Assembly: GCA_036794995.1 (NCBI GenBank)
Contig: DAIRFP010000061.1
Coordinates: 1-23,900, forward strand
DNA from: DAIRFP01 sp036794995
GTDB lineage: Bacteria; Desulfobacterota; Binatia; UBA9968
Direction: 5' to 3'
Length of the DNA stretch: 23,900 nucleotides
A program made the translations under genes and the position numbers. The notes under the pieces were generated by a model, which was given only the letters and a program-made list of their open reading frames with translations, was not told the origin of the DNA and ran no database searches. This document shows, in pieces, positions 1-6,000 of this stretch. Position 1 is the first letter of the stretch; each line of letters opens with the position of its first letter.

Positions 1-709
1 TGTACGGAAGGTGGTTGACGTGCACCTGGTTGTGCAGGGTCAGCGCGTGATAGCGATTGCGCCAGTTGTCACCGATGCGCTGTTCGCGGTCCACAATCAA
101 GGTATCGACCTGCAATTGAGTAAGGCGCGCGGCGATCGAAAGCCCGGCCTGCCCCCCGCCGACGACCAGCACAACCGGATCCCTCTCGATATACTCGGCG
201 GCGGATTTCCTGAGGTCGAGCCAGTTGGGGCCGCGAAAATTGTGCGCATAGGACTTACCTTTTGGCCGCGATCTACCGACTTGCTCCTCGAACCCTTTTA
301 TCTCGTCGAGCGCCGTGAGTAGCGTCCACGCCTTCGGCGTGTTGCCATCACTGGCATCGGGGGTCAGCCGTAGGACTCCGGTGCCGCGGCCCTCGACGGT
401 TTCAAATCTGAAGATCGCCTCGATCGCGTGAGTGCCCGCGCGGGTTACATAGCGGGGCGGAGTGCGATCGGGATCCGTCCTGAAACCAGTCGGATGGGCT
501 CGGCCGATATGCGCTTTCAGCTCTCGAAGAATAGCGTCCAGGCCGTTGACCGTCCTGATCTGCCAAGTCACGGCCAGTACATCGCGCCAATGGCTATCCG
601 GATGAAACAGCGTCTTGAGCAGAACGACATTGAATTCCGCAAGAGCCCTTTCGAACCGCGCAAGCCAATGGTCCGCAATCGTCGCGATGGTTTCTGTTTT
701 AGCCAGCAT
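1..709 (-). CDS. FAD-dependent monooxygenase, N-terminal part (runs off the window)
   Basis: The minus strand is open from an ATG at 709 to the window edge, giving 236 residues without a stop. Residues 1 to about 150 look like an NTF2/SnoaL-type domain, with WHWR-like text such as HPDSHWRDVLAVTW near residue 37. A Rossmann FAD-binding motif follows: LVVGGGQAGLSIAARL, with the glycines at 184-186 and 189. The segment ending LTLHNQVHVNHLPY is characteristic of flavin-containing monooxygenase-like proteins of about 600 residues. Such enzymes oxygenate organic substrates using FAD and NAD(P)H; the substrate here cannot be told. The start lies 13 bases after the stop of the small membrane ORF at 723-881, which suggests one transcript. 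The C-terminal NADP-binding half is outside the window. Confidence 0.85.
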   Translation of the reverse strand, partial: MLAKTETIATIADHWLARFERALAEFNVVLLKTLFHPDSHWRDVLAVTWQIRTVNGLDAILRELKAHIGRAHPTGFRTDPDRTPPRYVTRAGTHAIEAIFRFETVEGRGTGVLRLTPDASDGNTPKAWTLLTALDEIKGFEEQVGRSRPKGKSYAHNFRGPNWLDLRKSAAEYIERDPVVLVVGGGQAGLSIAARLTQLQVDTLIVDREQRIGDNWRNRYHALTLHNQVHVNHLPY

Positions 710-722
710 TCACGCTCTCAAG

Positions 723-881
723 CTATCGATCTGCGCGGCGTCTCCAGGCTCGACAACCTACCTTCGCTTCCGCATCTTCCCGGGCAAACGCGCTCCAGTC
801 GCCCAGCCGGTTGAACATTCCCCAAAACATGATTGCGTAGAAGAGCGCGAAGACGGTTGTCGTGGTGATGTCGATCTTCAT
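723..881 (-). CDS. 52-residue single-pass membrane peptide upstream of the monooxygenase
   Basis: An ATG at 881 is preceded by a near-perfect ribosome binding site (AGGAGGCCAC then ATG) and opens a 52-codon frame ending in TAG at 723-725. Residues about 8-25 (TVFALFYAIMFWGMFNRL) form one hydrophobic, aromatic-rich segment. The rest is polar, with an arginine-rich tail (CRAWRRRADR). The stop lies 13 bases before the monooxygenase start, so the two are probably co-transcribed. I do not recognise the family. It could be a small membrane partner of the monooxygenase or an anchoring peptide; this is inference from position and hydropathy. The strong ribosome binding site is the main reason to believe it is translated. 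Confidence 0.6.
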   Translation of the reverse strand: MKIDITTTTVFALFYAIMFWGMFNRLGDWSAFAREDAEAKVGCRAWRRRADR

Positions 882-933
882 GTGGCCTCCTGCGCGTGCG
901 ATTCTCGTGTGCGTCCTGCTAGATTCAGCGTAT

Positions 934-992
934 CGTCAACGCGTTGCGGATGAGCGGCAGTTTCTTGTTGTCCGCTCAAGCCGCGGTTAGGC
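934..992 (-). other. attC-like (integron recombination site) stem-loop
   Basis: Read on the minus strand, the site starts with GCCTAAC (986-992), which fits the RYYYAAC box. It then has GCGGCTTGAGCGG, a 14-base loop, CCGCTCATCCGC, and finally GTTGACG (934-940), a poor match to GTTRRRY. The arms pair as TGAGCGG/CCGCTCA and GCGG/CCGC around an unequal bulge (CT against T), like the extrahelical bases of folded attC sites. It lies about 50 bases downstream of the pentapeptide-repeat gene and on the same strand, as expected for a gene cassette. The degenerate right box and the lack of an integrase in the window keep confidence low. Confidence 0.35.
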
Positions 993-1038
993 ACCAACGA
1001 CACGTCTGGGACGCAGGCGTGAGGCGAGCCAAAATCCC

Positions 1039-2148
1039 TCACTCGACTCTGTTGTAGTCCCGGACGTGTCGCATGCGCACTCCTTCCGCTTTCCGTTCCC
1101 TCAACTGATCGGCCCGTCGTATCGCGGGCTGCACCACTGCCGAGTCAAGTACTTGCAACAAGCCGTCGGTAGAGTCGTAGACAAGAACGTCGAACACCCA
1201 GTCTCGATACTTCTGCTGTAAGTCGGCAAACATCGAAAACGGCTTCTCACCTTCATGAAGGATTGGCACGAAGGGGATCATGTAGTCGGGAACTGTTGCC
1301 TGCAGCTCCAATGGGCTTGACTTCGGGTTGGTAATGTCGGCAATCACAAACCTGCTTAGACCGGCGAGTATTTTGATCGTCTCAGTGAAGTCGTGTTGCG
1401 TCGACTTCTCGAAGTCGAACACTATGGGGAGGAAACCGAGCTTACGCAGCGCTCGATGAAGTGCATCCAGCACGTCCTTTCGGTCTTCAGTAAATCGTCC
1501 GAGAATCAAGACAGCCTTGCTGCCAATCGCATCGAATAGGTTGCGGACCTTCTCGTTGTTAAGGAGCAAGTACACAACCTGCGCGGTTTCCAGGTCGTCA
1601 ACGGCTACCGTCGGCTGAGAGTCGGGGGTAACGACAAGGTGAGACTGTGCTGCTGGTGTTCCGCGCATGTCCCAGACAGACACCCCAAACACTCGGCATT
1701 CGAGAATCGTCGCGCCATCCCAATCTGTGCGCAAGAAGCGGGATTCATCAAGCCTAACCTGCTTGAAGCTTGTTCGACGCAGAATAGCGTCAGTAAAGTC
1801 AGCAGACTGACACAAGACCCGAAAGAAGTCAGCCCCAGTCAGGTCCGCTGAGTTGAAGCGCGTTGATTTGCAGGAAGTTGCGACTTGAGGAAGGGACTCA
1901 TCTCCGAAAGTTGCATCGCAGAGAATCGAACCGGCAAGGTCCGCCCGGTCGAGGTTCGAGCCCCGAAGCTCGGCCCTGGTCAGGTTTGCACCAACCAGAC
2001 ATGCATCGGCGAGGTTCGCGTGCGCAAGATAAGCAGAAGCAAGGTCGGCACCCCTAAGATCGACTACGAGCGCTGGGTTGTTGTCTCTCCATCGGTTCCA
2101 GGCGCCTACATCGCGCTTTAGTAACTCAAGCGGTGTTGGATCAGGCAT
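1039..2148 (-). CDS. Pentapeptide-repeat protein with C-terminal TIR-like/deoxyribosyltransferase-like domain
   Basis: The 369-residue product has an N-terminal helix with WNRWRDNNP. Pentapeptide repeats of the A(D/N)Lxx type follow at about 30-82 (for example LRGADLASAYLAHANLADAC) and about 97-150. The C-terminal domain at about 211-330 starts KAVLILGRFTEDRKDVLDAL and contains RFVIADITNPKSSPLELQA. That alternating strand-helix layout, with a conserved acidic run (D271, E281), resembles TIR-like and nucleoside-deoxyribosyltransferase-like folds. Pentapeptide repeats form a right-handed beta helix; TIR-like domains often cleave NAD or signal in immunity, so an antiviral or stress role is possible but not shown. 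The ATG at 2148 has GGAGG five bases upstream. It may be the ORF of an integron-type cassette, because an attC-like site follows and GCTAGGC precedes it by about 24 bases. Confidence 0.8.
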   Translation of the reverse strand: MPDPTPLELLKRDVGAWNRWRDNNPALVVDLRGADLASAYLAHANLADACLVGANLTRAELRGSNLDRADLAGSILCDATFGDESLPQVATSCKSTRFNSADLTGADFFRVLCQSADFTDAILRRTSFKQVRLDESRFLRTDWDGATILECRVFGVSVWDMRGTPAAQSHLVVTPDSQPTVAVDDLETAQVVYLLLNNEKVRNLFDAIGSKAVLILGRFTEDRKDVLDALHRALRKLGFLPIVFDFEKSTQHDFTETIKILAGLSRFVIADITNPKSSPLELQATVPDYMIPFVPILHEGEKPFSMFADLQQKYRDWVFDVLVYDSTDGLLQVLDSAVVQPAIRRADQLRERKAEGVRMRHVRDYNRVE

Positions 2149-2171
2149 GGAGCCTCCGTGACGGGATTGGT

Positions 2172-2178
2172 GCCTAGC
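2172..2178 (-). other. Possible cassette boundary upstream of the pentapeptide-repeat gene
   Basis: The minus strand reads GCTAGGC here, one mismatch from the GTTAGGC right box of attC sites. The following ACC also matches the sequence next to the core box at 986-992 in inverted form. It lies 24 bases before the ATG at 2148, and such short leaders are usual for gene cassettes. Further upstream, GGCTCGCCTCATGC recurs with one mismatch downstream of the same gene (near 1018-1033). The evidence is suggestive only. Confidence 0.25.
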
Positions 2179-2252
2179 GCATCAGCTGAGCATGAGGCGA
2201 GCCGAAGCCCCAGTCGGTTGATTCGCCAGTTCAGTTTCAAAAACCATTTATA

Positions 2253-2273
2253 GGGTCAAATCTTTACCTTTGA
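2253..2273. repeat. Left inverted end of the RAYT element
   Basis: This 21-base sequence is the exact inverse of 3279-3299. It overlaps the transposase stop codon (TAA on the minus strand at 2264-2266), so the gene reads into its own element end. The internal TCAAA/TTTGA arms can fold. Confidence 0.85.
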
Positions 2274-3247
2274 TTTATAATGTCGTCAATCTCTTCGATC
2301 GTACGCCGCAGTTTGCGATCGCTCTCCAAGCGCTCCCTGAGCCTCGTTCGCTCCCGGCTCACCGCGCTGTAGTCCAAACCTCCCAACCGTTTGCCGATCT
2401 CCTCCTGACTGATCTTGCCATGCCGATGCATCATCTCCATCGCAACCGCTCGACTATCCCGATGGGGTGTGCGTTTTTTTGCCAGCTCTTCTAGCTTAAT
2501 GCCGAAATATCCGCTGACCCGTTGCAATACATCCGCCGCATCCATCGATCCCAAGTGCCTCAAAGCGGGTTGCTCCCGCATGGGCCTCCCCCGAACGATC
2601 TTGTCCCTGAGTTTTTCAACAAATTCGTCCTCCCCCAACACCGCTTGACCCTTTACCTTTTCCCACGGCGTGTCGTATCCATTCTCCAATCCTTCCTCGA
2701 TGAACTGTCGGTATCGGTTCCGCGATCCGCCAACCTGCCCTAATACCTCCTGATAGTTAACCCAAGACTGCTTGCGATCAGTTCCCCAATAACCCCCTAG
2801 ACTGCTCCAGTGATATCGTTCCAAATATCTCAGCTGCTCCCGTCCGGTCCGTCTCTTCCATGGCATAATCCGCACCGGATTCAAATGAACATAGCGGCTG
2901 AGTTCCAACAAGTAACTGTCTTTCTCCACCAACACAGCCTTGTATCGCCCTTGATAAAGATGGCCAACCCTTCGATGCCGGCGATTGTACCCTCCCGTAT
3001 ACGCAATATTGAAATGCCTCATAAACTCGGAAAGATTCGCTTTAGGGGTCTCCGCAATAAAATGAAAGTGGTTGCCCATCAGCACATAGGCATGAAGCTT
3101 AACGTCGTAGATCTCAATCGATACTCTAAGCTTCTCTAAAAACAGCGTCCGGTCGCGGTCGTCTCGAAAGATCGCTCGTCGATCGTTACCCCGGCAGGTG
3201 ACGTGGTAGTAAGCATGAGGATAAGAAATCCGTAGCGGTCGCGCCAT
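2264..3247 (-). CDS. REP-associated tyrosine transposase (Y1/HUH) with DnaA-like C-terminal domain
   Basis: The protein (327 residues from the ATG at 3247; a TTG three codons upstream is less likely) begins ARPLRISYPHAYYHVTCRGN, the standard opening of Y1_Tnp/RAYT proteins. The HUH metal motif is in MGNHFHFIAE, with histidines at 60 and 62. The likely nucleophilic tyrosine is in SRYVHLNPV near residue 119. The last 70 residues (SRAVAMEMMHRHGKISQEEI, then GGLDYSAVSRERTRL) resemble the DnaA C-terminal DNA-binding domain that many of these transposases carry. The enzyme nicks and rejoins single-stranded DNA at hairpin ends. It is intact and sits between perfect inverted repeats, so the element may be recent. 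Confidence 0.9.
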   Translation of the reverse strand: MARPLRISYPHAYYHVTCRGNDRRAIFRDDRDRTLFLEKLRVSIEIYDVKLHAYVLMGNHFHFIAETPKANLSEFMRHFNIAYTGGYNRRHRRVGHLYQGRYKAVLVEKDSYLLELSRYVHLNPVRIMPWKRRTGREQLRYLERYHWSSLGGYWGTDRKQSWVNYQEVLGQVGGSRNRYRQFIEEGLENGYDTPWEKVKGQAVLGEDEFVEKLRDKIVRGRPMREQPALRHLGSMDAADVLQRVSGYFGIKLEELAKKRTPHRDSRAVAMEMMHRHGKISQEEIGKRLGGLDYSAVSRERTRLRERLESDRKLRRTIEEIDDIINQR

Positions 3248-3259
3248 CGATTTCAACTA

Positions 3260-3511
3260 TCACCGGAACCTATGTAAGTCAAAGGTAAAGATTTGACCCC
3301 TAACTCCCTCTCCAATGTCTTTTTGTGCCACCTCGAAGGCGCTCCAGTATTTTTCTGCCTTGATTTTCTTTTTTTCACATTCCTTTCGTAGTTGAGCGCG
3401 CTTCCTTTCTTCCTTTTCATTACATGGCTGCGCTTTTGTACCAACCGCGGTCGCTATTACAAGCATCGAAATTGCCATGATAAGAATTTGGCGTTGGGCC
3501 GTCAGTTTCAT
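3260..3511 (-). pseudogene. Secreted small protein gene truncated by the RAYT insertion
   Basis: An 83-codon frame starts at ATG 3511 after an AGGGA-like ribosome binding site. It opens with a clear signal peptide (LIMAISMLVIATAVGTKAQ) and continues with a very basic, lysine- and glutamate-rich stretch (KEERKRAQLRKECEKKKIKA) predicted to be helical. Its last 14 or so residues (QIFTFDLHRFR) come from the inverted end of the mobile element, so the original C-terminus has been lost. The family is not recognised. The original partner half might be the DNA just beyond the left repeat (below 2252), where one minus-strand frame stays open, but I cannot confirm this. A hybrid protein may still be made. 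Confidence 0.5.
3279..3299. repeat. Right inverted end of the RAYT element
   Basis: Exact inverse of 2253-2273. It lies 31 bases upstream of the transposase start and forms part of the 3' end of the truncated secreted-protein frame (residues QIFTFDL are encoded by the repeat). Confidence 0.85.
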
Positions 3512-3598
3512 CTTTTTCCCTGTTTCGCTCCCGTATTTGAAGTCGTATAACGCTACAGCTCCAACTGTAGGAAATAAATGTTTTTTTCTAAAAATGGG

Positions 3599-3673
3599 TC
3601 AGAGAACTTTTTCGATCGTAACGCCAGCCTTCTTCTTAGGTCGTCCCCGGGCCTCGCCCAACCGGTTAGCGCT
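3599..3673 (-). pseudogene. Possible C-terminal remnant of a second transposase
   Basis: A 24-residue minus-strand frame ends in TGA at 3599-3601 and contains GEARGRPKKKAGVTIEKVL. This is a basic GRPKK tail of the sort found at the end of REP-associated and related transposases. A TAG directly upstream (3674-3676) cuts it off. The stop overlaps the sequence TGACCCATTTTT, much as the intact transposase stop overlaps its element end. This parallel is the main argument, and the fragment is short. Confidence 0.3.
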
Positions 3674-3699
3674 CTAGCCGATGGTTGAACGCTGCGACG

Positions 3700-4581
3700 T
3701 CAATACAGTACCGATGGCAGGTAGGCTCCTGCCGGTTCGTTGTAAAGTCCGGTCGTCATCAAGGTCATGACCTGTACCACGCGTAAGCCGTGGCCCAGGC
3801 ACCATTGAAATAGGGCCCCGTTGCGGAGGGGCACGAGAATGCCTGAGCCGGCGAAAACGGACGCGGCGCCGATCAGCGCCATCAGATCCCGGTTGGTCTC
3901 GCCGACGGCGTGAGCAAGGAAGCCCAGATCCGTCGCATAGCCGGTCAAGCGTCCCTCGTGCTCCACGACGGTCGCCGTCTCCAGCTTGATCGAGTCGAGC
4001 GTCTCCCCAGCGCGGTCATGACCGTGGACGAACGTGCAGACGCCATTGCAGGCTTCAAGGTCTGCCTCAACGGCCCGCCTTACTTGATAGCCGGCCGGCA
4101 AAACCCCGATCGCGGGGCCTTGCATGCAAGCGATAGATTCCCGGGGCAGAAAACCCAGCGTCGCGTAGAGCGCCAGAGAACGGCTGTGGTATGAAGACTG
4201 CAGCAGTCGGACCCCTGGAAAGTTTCGCTCTCTGGCTCGGTCGAGAACGGCGTGCATCATGCGGCGACCAATTCTCAGATTTTGCACCTTGGGGTCCACT
4301 GTGAGCGGGCCAACGCCAGCGATCGGAGAGCGCTCGTCAAGGAAGTTGCTGCCCACAACCTCGCCACCCGCTTCGGCAACAACACTGAAGAACCGTGGAT
4401 GCGACAACAGCATCCTGATCAGACCCGTCGCGACGTCCACGGACGGGAAGTCGGGAGCAAAGTTATGCTGCCGCGCAATGGCTTCAAACGCCTCGTAGCA
4501 GATTCTGCCGCACGCAGTGGTATCTGTTGAACGCCCCGGTCGCAGCGTGACTGTGGTCTGAGTGCCTTGAACGTCTGCCAT
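3700..4581 (-). CDS. GNAT-family N-acetyltransferase (tandem GNAT layout)
   Basis: From the ATG at 4581 the protein is 293 residues. That start is chosen because GAGGAGGGA lies 7 bases upstream; a longer frame from 4611 lacks such a site. The N-terminal half carries the acetyl-CoA motif, VGPLTVDPKVQNLRIGRRMM, followed by RARERNFPGVRLLQSSYHSR and YATLGFLPRESI, a canonical GNAT core. The C-terminal half is a second, weaker GNAT-like unit (VRRAVEADLEACN through GLRVVQVMTLM). Enzymes of this type move an acetyl group from acetyl-CoA to an amine; the substrate is unknown. It is divergent from the binding-protein operon that begins at 4999. Confidence 0.85.
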   Translation of the reverse strand: MADVQGTQTTVTLRPGRSTDTTACGRICYEAFEAIARQHNFAPDFPSVDVATGLIRMLLSHPRFFSVVAEAGGEVVGSNFLDERSPIAGVGPLTVDPKVQNLRIGRRMMHAVLDRARERNFPGVRLLQSSYHSRSLALYATLGFLPRESIACMQGPAIGVLPAGYQVRRAVEADLEACNGVCTFVHGHDRAGETLDSIKLETATVVEHEGRLTGYATDLGFLAHAVGETNRDLMALIGAASVFAGSGILVPLRNGALFQWCLGHGLRVVQVMTLMTTGLYNEPAGAYLPSVLY

Positions 4582-4638
4582 TTTCACATCCCTCCTCGGG
4601 CTCGCCGCCACATCACTGTACGCCCTGAATCCATGCGT

Positions 4639-4905
4639 TTAACGTTTTGGGGGGAGAGGCGCGGCGCGTTGCTTTTGCCGCGCCGGTCTCAACCCAAGGG
4701 TTAGCCAATCTCCCCATTCTAAGTGTATCTCAGCACGATGCACCACGCTACTTCTCAGGCGAACAGTGGCTGTTCCCTTCAGTTTTCGCCAACGACCCGT
4801 CCGTAGCGTTTTCGAAGCCGCGCAATATCGCGAATCGATGTTCCAACAGCGATGGGCTCGATACTCTCGATCTCTCCGATAATCTCGAAGTACAGGGGGG
4901 ATGTC
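4639..4905 (-). pseudogene. Frameshifted relic of a small conserved hypothetical gene
   Basis: On the minus strand one frame reads YFEIIGEIESIEPIAVG and then TSIRDIARLRKRYGR. The neighbouring frame continues with RWRKLKGTATVRLRSSVVHR and AEIH. Together they match a family I recall as roughly SIRDLxRLRKxYGxGRWRKLKG ... AEIHWYEAHGIGRKE, about 75-90 residues, often found beside toxin-antitoxin loci. The frame changes near 4795-4801. A second disruption after AEIH leaves only an MGEIG trace of the HGIG motif. No start codon is apparent near 4900. The whole family therefore survives only as a broken copy between the GNAT gene and the operon at 4999. Confidence 0.55.
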
Positions 4906-4998
4906 TTGCTGCGCGGCGATGTTCTGCTTGTTAAGCCTACCCGTGTCGCTGTATGACTTAGTCGCAGGCCGGCGAGGATAGTCGTAAGGAGGAGCACC

Positions 4999-5988
4999 AT
5001 GATCGAGCGATTCAAAGCGTGGGTTGTTGTCGCCCTATTGTTGACCTACCCCGGCGTAGCGACTGCGCAAAATATACCGGTTCTGAATTTGGGTTTTAGC
5101 GGCAGCGGGGTTGGCTCCGATCTCCTCAAGGTAACGGAGCGGGCCAACCTCTGGCGCAAGCACGGTGTCGATGTGAGGCCGATCTACTTGACGAGCGGGA
5201 CGTTAATGGCTCAGACGCTGTCAGCCGGCGATATCAGTTTAGCCGGTTTCGATGTGACGGCGATGCTAAATCTGGGGGTTTCCGGCGCCAGCGATATCAA
5301 AGTCATCTCGGTCATGATCAACCGTTTGGAGCCCTTCTTCGTCGTGCGCAAAATTATTAATACTCCCGCGGACCTCAAAGGGAAAACGGTCGCCATCAGC
5401 CGCTACGGTTCAGGCTCGGACATCATCACCCGCGTCATCCTCCGTTACTGGAAACTCGATCCCGACAAGGACGTGCGGATCCTGCAATCCGGCAACACAC
5501 CTAGTCGCATCGCCGCGCTGATGGGCGGCCATATGGACGCGGCGATCGTCAGCTCCACCCAGGTACAAAAGATTCTCGCCAGCGGATGCTGTCGGGTTTT
5601 TGCCGACCTGGCCGACCTGCCGCTGGATTATGCAAACTACGGAGTCGTGGTTGACGGCTCTTTGCTCAGAACCCAAAGGCCCAACATCCGCCGGTTCCTG
5701 GAGGCTTTGACTGAAGGGATCTTCGTGTACAAAACCAAACCGGAAATTGCCAAAGCCGTGCTGCGGCAAAGTCTCGACGAACCCGACGTGGGACCGGTTT
5801 ATGAGCGGCTCGCAAAGAGCATGAATCCGTATCCTCTTCCTGAGGCCAAGGGTATTCAGACGGCGCTCGATGCGCTCTTGACTCCCAAAGCCCGCGGCGC
5901 CCGCGCGGAAAATTTCATGGACACGAGTTTGATGGAGGAAATTAAGAAAAGTGGCTTTATCGACAAGCTATACGGCAAAGCCAGCTAA
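4999..5988 (+). CDS. ABC-type solute-binding protein, NitT/TauT (SsuA/THI5-like) family
   Basis: The 329-residue product has a signal peptide (KAWVVVALLLTYPGVATAQ) cleaved after ATA. The type 2 periplasmic-binding fold follows, with the family signatures ERANLWRKHGVDVRPIYL, LSAGDISLAGFDV, DLKGKTVAISRYGSGSD and the closing IKKSGFIDKLYG. AAGGAGG six bases before the ATG fixes the start. Relatives bind sulfonates, nitrate, pyrimidine precursors or aromatic acids in the periplasm and pass them to an ABC permease; no permease or ATPase is in this window. The amidohydrolase that follows 12 bases later is probably co-translated and may act on the imported compound. Confidence 0.9.
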   Translation: MIERFKAWVVVALLLTYPGVATAQNIPVLNLGFSGSGVGSDLLKVTERANLWRKHGVDVRPIYLTSGTLMAQTLSAGDISLAGFDVTAMLNLGVSGASDIKVISVMINRLEPFFVVRKIINTPADLKGKTVAISRYGSGSDIITRVILRYWKLDPDKDVRILQSGNTPSRIAALMGGHMDAAIVSSTQVQKILASGCCRVFADLADLPLDYANYGVVVDGSLLRTQRPNIRRFLEALTEGIFVYKTKPEIAKAVLRQSLDEPDVGPVYERLAKSMNPYPLPEAKGIQTALDALLTPKARGARAENFMDTSLMEEIKKSGFIDKLYGKAS

Positions 5989-6000
5989 CCTTTGAGTCCC

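Larger units (their letters stand above)
2253..3299 (-). mobile_element. RAYT-type (Y1/HUH) transposable element with 21-bp inverted ends
   Basis: A transposase gene fills the space between two perfect 21-base inverted repeats at 2253-2273 and 3279-3299 (GGGTCAAATCTTTACCTTTG plus A). Each end contains its own small hairpin, TCAAA-TCTTTACC-TTTGA. Structured DNA ends recognised as hairpins are what Y1 transposases act on. No target-site duplication is evident, which agrees with single-strand transposition by this family. The element appears to cut the secreted-protein gene whose 5' part lies at 3260-3511. Confidence 0.75.

Noticed and set aside
121..180. Suspected frameshift at a run of six C in the monooxygenase
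   Set aside because: A careful count gives GGC GGG GGG CAG, so GGGQAG is read in frame and no break exists.
934..2178. Full integron with integrase
   Set aside because: No tyrosine recombinase and no second clear attC in the window; only a lone cassette-like unit can be argued.
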